Below are positions 1-5,240 of a stretch of 5,240 bases of DNA, piece after piece. How positions within the stretch are numbered: the stretch's first letter is position 1; each line of letters starts with the position of its first letter. Source of the stretch: Gammaproteobacteria bacterium (GTDB lineage Bacteria; Pseudomonadota; Gammaproteobacteria; Pseudomonadales; M0112); contig SBFY01000014.1 of NCBI GenBank assembly GCA_006227085.1, positions 1 to 5,240 of the forward strand, in the 5' to 3' direction. The position numbers were made by a program, and so were the translations under genes. The notes under the pieces are model-generated. The model was not told the DNA's origin, did not search any database, and worked only from the letters and a program-made list of their open reading frames with translations.

Positions 1-1235
1 CCGCCTTGTCCGCCAGGTCCGCTTGCTTGCAATAACAGTAATTTGCCAATAAAGCCGGATAACGGTGGCAAGCCAGCGACGGCAATGGCGGCGATAAAAA
101 ACAGTGTGCCCAGTGTGGCAGGTTGCTGCAGCTGCGGGCCTGGTTTCAGCAAACCAGACATGCTGCCGCGTTGCTGGCCAAGGATGCCGGCCAGCAGGAA
201 CAGTCCGCCGGTAATCCAGGTGCTGTGTAACAGGTAATACAGCAGGGCTGTCATGCCCGCGACCGAACTGGTTGAGTGCATGCCAGCGAACAGGCTGCCG
301 ACAGAGAGGATTACCAGGTAAGCCAGCAGGGTCTGGAGGTTGCGCGCTGCCAAGGCGCCGATGGCACCAAGCGCCATGGTTAACAAGGCGACAGGCCAGA
401 CCCAGGGTATGACCAGTCCTGCCAGTTCGCCCGCATGTGTCCCAAACAGTAATCCATGGACACGCAAGACGGCATAAAGTCCCACCTTGGTCATCACGGC
501 AAACAGGCAGGCAACGGGAGCACTGGCCTCAGCATAGGCGCGAGGTAACCAGAAATACAAAGGCAATAATGCCGCTTTGAGTCCAAATACCAGCAGTAAT
601 AGCAGCCCCGCTGCCGCTAGCAATGGCGTGTCCGTGACGGGTGCCAATGTGATGGCAAGCGCCAGTGCCGCCAGGTTGAGTTGCCCCGTCAAGCCGTACA
701 GCATGCCGATGGCCACCAGGAACAAGGCCGATCCGCCGAGGTTGAGCAAGACATAATGCACGCTGGCACGGATCCTGGCCGGGCCGCCACCATGGGCCAG
801 CAGGGCATAGGATGCAATCAGCAGGATTTCGAAAAAGACAAACAGGTTGAACAAGTCGCCGGCAAGGAATGCACCGTTGATGCCCATCAGCTGGAATTGG
901 AACAGGGCATGGAAATTGCGCCCCTGACGGTCTGTGCCGCAAACGGCATACAGTATCACCGGCACGGCTAATGATGCAGTCAAGGCAAGCATCAGTGCGG
1001 ACAGTCGATCCAGTACGAGCACAATGCCAAAAGGTGGTGCCCAGTTACCCAAGGCATAGACGTGGATCACGCCATCGCGTGTTTCGTGCCAGAGCCATAG
1101 TGCGATAGCGAGCGATGCCACGGTGGCCACGCCTGACAGGATGCGTTTCACTGCCAGTGACTGCAATGTCAGTAATACCATCAGGCTGCCTGCAATGGCA
1201 GGCATCAGGATGGGCAGGATGGGCAGGTGATTCAT
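1..1235 (-). CDS. mrpD: Na+/H+ antiporter subunit MrpD (partial, C-terminus outside window)
   Basis: This is a NuoM/NuoN-like channel subunit of the Mrp (Mnh/Pha/Sha) multisubunit cation/proton antiporter of the inner membrane. The window holds the first 411 residues in one open frame; the stop lies beyond the left edge (family members are usually about 500 aa or a little longer). The protein is almost wholly hydrophobic, with many membrane segments. Visible family signatures are NLFVFFEILLIASYALL with Glu136 (the family's essential TM5 glutamate), GLKAALLPLYFWLPRAYAEA with Lys220, MTKVGLYA with Lys250, and LPPLSGFIGKLLLL with Lys398. The ATG start is chosen because it overlaps the mrpC stop as ATGA and has AAGGAAG seven bases upstream. 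The order A-C-D and the FFE/WLPRAY pattern favour MrpD over NuoM or a hydrogenase subunit. The lysine sites seen in MrpA at DLKGLLAY and IFKASLF read NLQTLLAY and WITGGLF here. Confidence 0.93.
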   Translation of the reverse strand, partial: MNHLPILPILMPAIAGSLMVLLTLQSLAVKRILSGVATVASLAIALWLWHETRDGVIHVYALGNWAPPFGIVLVLDRLSALMLALTASLAVPVILYAVCGTDRQGRNFHALFQFQLMGINGAFLAGDLFNLFVFFEILLIASYALLAHGGGPARIRASVHYVLLNLGGSALFLVAIGMLYGLTGQLNLAALALAITLAPVTDTPLLAAAGLLLLLVFGLKAALLPLYFWLPRAYAEASAPVACLFAVMTKVGLYAVLRVHGLLFGTHAGELAGLVIPWVWPVALLTMALGAIGALAARNLQTLLAYLVILSVGSLFAGMHSTSSVAGMTALLYYLLHSTWITGGLFLLAGILGQQRGSMSGLLKPGPQLQQPATLGTLFFIAAIAVAGLPPLSGFIGKLLLLQASGPGGQG

Positions 1236-1588
1236 TTGCCGGCTTCCTTGTCGCTACCGCCAAGTCCGTCGACATGGTCGCTGCCGAGTTCGCCGCGTGC
1301 GCGCATGGCAAGCACGATGGCATAGGCAGTCATGGCAAACCCGATCACGATAGCCGTGAGCACCAATGCTTGTGGCAGCGGATCCACTGGCGTGCCTGTG
1401 CGGTCCAGGATGGCCGGAACCCCCGTGACTGGGCGACTCATGGCAAACAGGAACAAGTTGACCGCATAGGAAAGCAGGGTCAGCCCAACAATGACCGGGA
1501 AGGTGCGGGCGCGCAGCAGAAGATAGATGGCGCAGCCGGTCAGTATACCGATCGTGCTCGCCAGCAAACATTCCAGGCTGATGATCAC
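1232..1588 (-). CDS. mrpC: Na+/H+ antiporter subunit MrpC
   Basis: This small NuoK-like inner-membrane subunit of the Mrp antiporter has 118 residues, the usual size for MrpC. Three membrane segments are visible, at about residues 3-25, 29-51 and 71-95, followed by a short polar, charged tail. The family signature is DPLPQALVLTAIVIGFA at residues 69-85, preceded by the loop with several Pro and Gly residues. The middle helix contains GLTLLSYAVNLFLF, also typical. The start is GTG at 1588: its first four bases, GTGA, overlap the TGA stop of the mrpA/B gene, and a strong GGAGGAG lies five bases upstream. The gene ends in an ATGA overlap with mrpD. Position between A/B and D, plus the signature, separates it from NuoK of complex I. 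In the family MrpC is needed for assembly and activity of the complex. Confidence 0.95.
   Translation of the reverse strand: MIISLECLLASTIGILTGCAIYLLLRARTFPVIVGLTLLSYAVNLFLFAMSRPVTGVPAILDRTGTPVDPLPQALVLTAIVIGFAMTAYAIVLAMRARGELGSDHVDGLGGSDKEAGK
1243..1249 (-). promoter_or_regulatory. Ribosome binding site of mrpD
   Basis: AAGGAAG on the minus strand lies seven bases before the ATG at 1235 and inside the last codons of mrpC. It supports that ATG as the mrpD start. Together with the ATGA overlap it suggests that mrpD translation is coupled to that of mrpC. Confidence 0.75.
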
Positions 1589-4377
1589 AATGTCTCCTCC
1601 CGGTATTCGGGTACGGTCATCTTGCCAAGATTGGCAAGGATAATCAGCGTCGTTGCGACGACTACGAAGTACACGCCGAGGTCAAACGCCAATGCCGTGG
1701 CCAGGTGCACGGAGCCGATGAGTGGCAAGTTCAGGTAGCCATGACTGGACGTCAGGAATGGGTAGCCGAACGATAGGCTGGCGAGACCAGTGATGATGGC
1801 AATCAGCAAACCGCTGGCTGCAAGGCCGTAGTAATTCAGGGTGAGACGTGCCCGGGTCCAATGCACGCCGCTCGCAATGTACTGCAGGATCAATGCAACG
1901 GCTGTGACCAGTCCTGCAATGAAACCGCCGCCCGGCAAGTTATGGCCCCGCAGGAAAATATAGATAGAGACCATCAGTGCCAGTGGTAATAGTGGCCGGC
2001 TGATCATTTGCAGGATCAACGGATGGCGTTCGCTCGCCCAAGGGCGGCCTGTGGCATCGGTCATTGGTTGGGGAAGTTGCAGGCGGTGAATCAGGCTGTA
2101 GACAGCGATGGCCGCGATCACCAGTACGGTGATTTCACCGAAGGTATCAAAGCCACGGAAATCGACCAATATGACATTAACCACATTGTTGCCGCCGCCC
2201 CCAGGTTGGCTCTGGGCCAGGAAAAAACCTGCCAATGTGGTGTCGTATGGGCGTGTCAGCACGGCCCAGGTAATCAGGGCCATGCCGCTGCCTGCCACCA
2301 CAGCCAGCAAGCTGTCGCGAAGGCGCCTGGGCAGGCCGGTTTCGGCTGGTGTGCTCAGTGGCATGAAAAACAATGCCAGCATCAACAGCACGATGGTGAC
2401 CACTTCAACGGCAATTTGTGTCAATGCCAGGTCCGGTGCCGAGAAGCGGGCAAAGGCCAAGGATACCAACAAGCCAACAATGCTCAGGCCCATCAAGGCC
2501 AGCAGGCGTTGCCGGTACCAGGCCACGGTAGCGATGGCTGCGATCGCCAGCATGACGGATGCCGCTACCGTGACAGCATCTGCCGGTGTGGTAGGGATTG
2601 CTCCTTGCCACGTGGTTAATGGCCATACAGCAACGCAGCTGACCACAAGTGCGCTGGTCACCAGCAGTGCCATGTAGCGTTGCAGGGATCCATTTTCCAG
2701 GTGATGTGTTAGCCAGCTGGCGGCATTAACACAGGATTGCACAGCACGACCGAATACCTCGCGGGCGTCATGCTCTGGTAATCGATCATGCCAGGTAAAC
2801 AAGGGTCGACGGAACACGTAAACGAGCGTTCCGCCAGCCATGGCCAGTAAACTCATGACAAACGGCAGGTTAAATCCATGCCAGATTGCAATGTCGTACT
2901 CGGGCAGGCGTCCACCCAGGACGGCTGTGGCAGCGACGGCCAGCAAAGGGGCAATCGTCATTGCAGGGACAATACCGACCAGCAAGCACAGCGCCACCAG
3001 GATTTCGACAGGTATTTTCATGTAGCGTGGTGGTTCATGTGGCGGGTATTTTGGCAAATCGATGGGTTCGCCATTGAAGAAGACATCGTGGACAAAGCGC
3101 AGTGAGTAGGCGACTGCAAATACCCCGGCGATGGTTGCCCCGACGGGTACCAACCAGCTGAAAGGCCCAAAGGCATATTGATCCAGGGTTTCGCTGAAAA
3201 ACATTTCCTTGCTAAGGAAGCCGTTTAACAACGGCACACCGGCCATCGCAGCGGAGGCCACCATGGCCAGTGTGGCGGTATGGGGCAGGTAGTGCCACAA
3301 ACCATTGATGCGTCGCATGTCACGGGTGCCGGTTTCGTGGTCGATGATACCGGCTGCCATGAACAGGGACGCCTTGAAAATGGCATGGTTGATGATATGG
3401 AACACGGCAGCCACAGCGGCCAGCCGGGTATCCAGGCCGAACAACAGTGTGATCAGTCCAAGATGGCTGATGGTGGAATAAGCCAGCAAGCCTTTGAGGT
3501 CATGCTGGAACAGTGCCAGGTAGGCGCCGACCAGCAGGGTAGCCAGACCGGTCAGGCACACCAGTACGATCCACAATTCCGTGCCTGCCAGCGCCGGGTG
3601 GAAGCGCGCCAGCAGGAAAACCCCGGCTTTGACCATGGTGGCGGAGTGCAGGTAGGCCGAAACCGGGGTGGGTGCGGCCATGGCATGTGGTAACCAGAAA
3701 TGAAAAGGGAACTGGGCTGACTTGGTAAATGCTCCCAGCAGCACCAGCACCAGCACTAACGGATAGAGCGGGTGGGCGCGCAGTATATCCCCGGACTCGA
3801 GCACGATGCCTAATTCGAAACTGCCAACAATATGCCCGATCAGCAGTATGCCGGCGAGTAATGCCAGTCCGCCGCCGCCGGTCACTGTCAAGGCCATGCG
3901 GGCCCCTTGGCGGGCATCCTGGCGGTGAGACCAGAAGCCGATCAACAGGAAAGATGAGAGGCTGGTCAATTCCCAGAACAGCAATAATAAAATCAGGTTA
4001 TCGGCTGTGACGACACCCAGCATTGAGCCCATGAAAAGCAGCAGCAGGGAATAGAATCGCCCCATGTTGTCCTGGGCTGAAAGGTAATAGCGGGCATAAA
4101 GGATGACCAGCAGCCCGATACTCAGGATCAGTCCGGCAAACAGCAGTGCCAGGCCATCGAGCCGGAATGCCAGCGACATGCCGAGCGCCTTGATCCATGG
4201 CCATTGCGCCAGCAGGGTCTCGCCCTTGAAAACGGCTGGGGACAGGTAAAGCAGCACACCCAGTGCCAGCATCGGGGTCAGTGCCGTGGCCACGGCGCAC
4301 AGGCTGCGTTGGCGGGATGCCAGCAGCGGCAAGGCAGTACCCAGGAAGGGTAGCAGCACAATCAAGGCAAGCGACAT
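1585..4377 (-). CDS. mrpA: Fused Na+/H+ antiporter subunit MrpA-MrpB (group 2 type)
   Basis: This is the largest Mrp antiporter subunit, a NuoL-like inner-membrane protein fused to MrpB; about 930 aa from ATG4377 against about 800 aa for unfused MrpA. Numbering is from that ATG. The NuoL-like channel domain (about 60-480) carries LLFWELTSLSSFLLIGFW with Glu136, FTKSAQFPFHFWLPHAM with Lys219, Lys250 in TMVKAG, HDLKGLLAYST with Lys295, and FHIINHAIFKASLF with His331 and Lys335. The MbhD/MbhE-like region follows (about 600-765), with DLALTQIAVEVVTIV (Glu658) and DFRGFDTFGEITVLV (Asp744, Glu748). These fit residues reported essential in Bacillus subtilis MrpA (Glu657, Asp743, Glu747). Residues about 785-920 are the MnhB domain, marked by HNLPGGGFIAGLVTAVAL. 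TTG codons at 4383 and 4380 also extend the frame, but ATG4377 is best placed, nine bases after TAAGGA. The symbol phaAB or shaAB would serve equally. Confidence 0.96.
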   Translation of the reverse strand: MSLALIVLLPFLGTALPLLASRQRSLCAVATALTPMLALGVLLYLSPAVFKGETLLAQWPWIKALGMSLAFRLDGLALLFAGLILSIGLLVILYARYYLSAQDNMGRFYSLLLLFMGSMLGVVTADNLILLLLFWELTSLSSFLLIGFWSHRQDARQGARMALTVTGGGGLALLAGILLIGHIVGSFELGIVLESGDILRAHPLYPLVLVLVLLGAFTKSAQFPFHFWLPHAMAAPTPVSAYLHSATMVKAGVFLLARFHPALAGTELWIVLVCLTGLATLLVGAYLALFQHDLKGLLAYSTISHLGLITLLFGLDTRLAAVAAVFHIINHAIFKASLFMAAGIIDHETGTRDMRRINGLWHYLPHTATLAMVASAAMAGVPLLNGFLSKEMFFSETLDQYAFGPFSWLVPVGATIAGVFAVAYSLRFVHDVFFNGEPIDLPKYPPHEPPRYMKIPVEILVALCLLVGIVPAMTIAPLLAVAATAVLGGRLPEYDIAIWHGFNLPFVMSLLAMAGGTLVYVFRRPLFTWHDRLPEHDAREVFGRAVQSCVNAASWLTHHLENGSLQRYMALLVTSALVVSCVAVWPLTTWQGAIPTTPADAVTVAASVMLAIAAIATVAWYRQRLLALMGLSIVGLLVSLAFARFSAPDLALTQIAVEVVTIVLLMLALFFMPLSTPAETGLPRRLRDSLLAVVAGSGMALITWAVLTRPYDTTLAGFFLAQSQPGGGGNNVVNVILVDFRGFDTFGEITVLVIAAIAVYSLIHRLQLPQPMTDATGRPWASERHPLILQMISRPLLPLALMVSIYIFLRGHNLPGGGFIAGLVTAVALILQYIASGVHWTRARLTLNYYGLAASGLLIAIITGLASLSFGYPFLTSSHGYLNLPLIGSVHLATALAFDLGVYFVVVATTLIILANLGKMTVPEYREETL
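1594..1600 (-). promoter_or_regulatory. Ribosome binding site of mrpC
   Basis: GGAGGAG on the minus strand sits five bases before the GTG at 1588 and lies within the final codons of the mrpA/B gene (the Arg-Glu-Glu region). It is close to a consensus Shine-Dalgarno sequence and compensates for the non-ATG start. It decides GTG1588 as the start. Confidence 0.8.
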
Positions 4378-4472
4378 CAACAACAGTCCTTATGGTACGC
4401 CTGGTCAGTGGTGCAACAGTCTAACGGTTACGTGCCTGTCCTGTCAGTGGATGCCTTGCCCGGGGTATTCGT
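4378..4472 (-). other. Short acs-mrpA intergenic gap
   Basis: These 95 bases separate the acs stop from the mrpA start. I see no stem-loop followed by a T-run on the minus strand, so there is no intrinsic terminator I can support. A possible weak promoter has CTGACA (4447-4442) 17 bases from TTAGAC (4424-4419), but the -10 element is poor. The gap also holds two copies of CCACTGAC on the minus strand (4450-4443 and 4411-4404). The only other feature is the mrpA ribosome binding site. Read-through from acs into mrp is therefore possible but unproven. Confidence 0.5.
4387..4392 (-). promoter_or_regulatory. Ribosome binding site of mrpA
   Basis: TAAGGA on the minus strand lies nine bases before ATG4377. 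Only three bases separate it from TTG4383 and six from TTG4380, so it favours the ATG and a 930-residue product. TTG4380 cannot be wholly excluded. Confidence 0.65.
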
Positions 4473-5240
4473 TCAGCGTTTTCCCAAGCGATGATCAATG
4501 ATGTTTTGCACCACGCCGGGATCAGCCAGTGTGCTGGTATCCCCCAGGCTGTCCAGTTCATTGGCAGCAATCTTGCGCAGGATGCGGCGCATGATCTTGC
4601 CCGAGCGGGTCTTTGGCAGTGCCGGGGTGAACTGGATCAGGTCGGGCTTGGCGATCGCGCCGATTTCCTGGCTCACCAGTGACCGTAATGCCTGTTCGAG
4701 TCCAGGCGAGGCTTGCTGGCCCTGCATCAGGGTGACATAGGCATAAATGCCCTGTCCCTTGATGTCATGCGGGTAACCCACCACAGCGGCCTCGGCAACT
4801 GCTTCATGCAATACCAGTGCGGATTCGATTTCCGCAGTGCCCAGGCGATGCCCGGACACATTCAGTACATCATCAACGCGACCGGTGATCCAGTAATAAC
4901 CGTCTTCATCGCGGCGGGCGCCATCCCCGGTGAAGTAATAGCCGGGAAACTGGCTGAAATAGGTATTGATCATGCGCTGGTGATCACCGTAGACGGTGCG
5001 TATCTGGCTGGGCCAGGGATGTTTGATCACCAGGTTGCCGGAGCCAGCGCCTTCGATTTCCTTGCCCTGGTCATCCAGCAGGGCCAGTTGCACACCGAAG
5101 AATGGTTTGGTCGCTGAACCGGGCTTCAGGTCGGTTGCACCGGGCAAGGGACTGATCATGATGCCGCCGGTTTCGGTTTGCCACCAGGTGTCGACAATGG
5201 GCAGCCGGTTTTCACCGACCACGCGGTGATACCACTCCCA
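4473..5240 (-). CDS. acs: Acetyl-CoA synthetase, C-terminal part (partial)
   Basis: AMP-forming acetate-CoA ligase converts acetate, ATP and CoA to acetyl-CoA, AMP and pyrophosphate in the cytoplasm. The window holds the last 255 residues; the frame is open to the right edge, where the sequence enters at WEWYHRVVGE. DTWWQTETGG (fragment residues 17-26) is the adenylate-binding motif, and its second Trp (fragment residue 20) corresponds to Trp414 of enteric Acs, which limits the pocket to short acyl groups. YFTGDGARRDEDGYYWITGR carries the ribose-binding Asp (106) and Arg (121), followed by DDVLNVSGHRLGTAEIES with the hinge and CoA-side Gly and Arg. PKTRSGKIMRRILRKIAANE near the end holds the catalytic lysine (215), equivalent to Lys609, the acetylation site in enteric bacteria. 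Adding 394 to the fragment numbers gives the enteric positions throughout, so there is no indel across these motifs. The end at about 649 aa equivalent is normal; the fragment shows no damage. Confidence 0.97.
   Translation of the reverse strand, partial: WEWYHRVVGENRLPIVDTWWQTETGGIMISPLPGATDLKPGSATKPFFGVQLALLDDQGKEIEGAGSGNLVIKHPWPSQIRTVYGDHQRMINTYFSQFPGYYFTGDGARRDEDGYYWITGRVDDVLNVSGHRLGTAEIESALVLHEAVAEAAVVGYPHDIKGQGIYAYVTLMQGQQASPGLEQALRSLVSQEIGAIAKPDLIQFTPALPKTRSGKIMRRILRKIAANELDSLGDTSTLADPGVVQNIIDHRLGKR

Noticed and set aside
1115..1738. Open frame of 207 codons on the plus strand antisense to mrpC and the ends of mrpD and mrpA
   Set aside because: Its product is low-complexity in character and unlike any family I recognise, and it spans three well-supported minus-strand genes. 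It is a shadow of their codon bias.
2008..2677. Two overlapping plus-strand open frames of 203 and 189 codons inside mrpA
   Set aside because: The translations are rich in Gln, His and Cys or in Ala, Ser and Thr, as expected from the antisense of a hydrophobic protein. No ribosome site or domain supports them, whereas mrpA is intact here.
3280..3693. Plus-strand open frame of 137 codons inside mrpA
   Set aside because: It lies opposite the most conserved part of the MrpA channel domain, and its Gln/Gly-rich translation resembles no known protein.
1..4377. Respiratory complex I or membrane-bound hydrogenase operon as an alternative identity
   Set aside because: The NuoL-, NuoK- and NuoM-like genes occur in the order A/B, C, D with MnhB and MbhD/MbhE regions fused to the first, and no hydrophilic Nuo or hydrogenase genes are present. 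This order is diagnostic of Mrp.
4419..4447. Possible sigma-70 promoter CTGACA-17-TTAGAC upstream of mrpA
   Set aside because: The -35 matches in five of six positions but the -10 in only about two, which is too weak to annotate as a promoter. A TTGCAC further down would place its -10 over the ribosome site.
4378..4472. Intrinsic terminator after acs
   Set aside because: CCCGGG near 4459-4464 is a short palindrome with no room for a loop, and no T-run follows on the minus strand.
4713..5117. Plus-strand open frame of 134 codons opposite acs
   Set aside because: It is antisense to conserved Acs motifs and has no supporting start context; it is a shadow frame.

Overview
The window is a compact stretch of proteobacterial-type chromosome in which every recognisable gene lies on the minus strand, so the region reads from right to left. 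GC content looks moderate to fairly high, and gene density is high with overlapping stop and start codons. The proteins resemble those of Beta- or Gammaproteobacteria. A betaproteobacterium is my guess, but no ribosomal or other taxonomic marker is present, so the assignment is weak.

Layout in transcription order. (1) Positions 5240-4473 hold the last 255 residues of acetyl-CoA synthetase (acs). The adenylation-domain motif with the acetate-selecting Trp and the C-terminal catalytic lysine are both present. (2) Positions 4472-4378 are a 95-base gap with no convincing terminator or strong promoter, ending in a Shine-Dalgarno sequence. (3) Positions 4377-1585 encode a large fused MrpA-MrpB subunit (about 930 aa) of a multisubunit Na+/H+ (or K+/H+) antiporter. 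(4) Positions 1588-1232 encode MrpC, with a GTG start overlapping the mrpA stop by four bases. (5) Positions 1235-1 encode MrpD, overlapping mrpC by four bases and running off the left edge at residue 411.

The three mrp genes form the front of a group 2 type operon (A/B fused, then C, D and, expected outside the window, E, F, G). Their products assemble into one inner-membrane complex related to the membrane arm of respiratory complex I. MrpA and MrpD are the NuoL/M/N-like channel subunits and MrpC is NuoK-like. The complex uses the proton gradient to expel monovalent cations and so supports pH and salt homeostasis. Acs activates acetate to acetyl-CoA in the cytoplasm and has no direct biochemical link with the antiporter. 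Whether the two are co-transcribed is open.

I found no RNA gene, mobile element, CRISPR array or clearly novel system. The plus strand carries several long open frames that are shadows of the GC-rich minus-strand genes. The points worth a second look are modest: the acs-mrp adjacency, short direct repeats in the gap, and lysine positions in MrpD that differ from MrpA.
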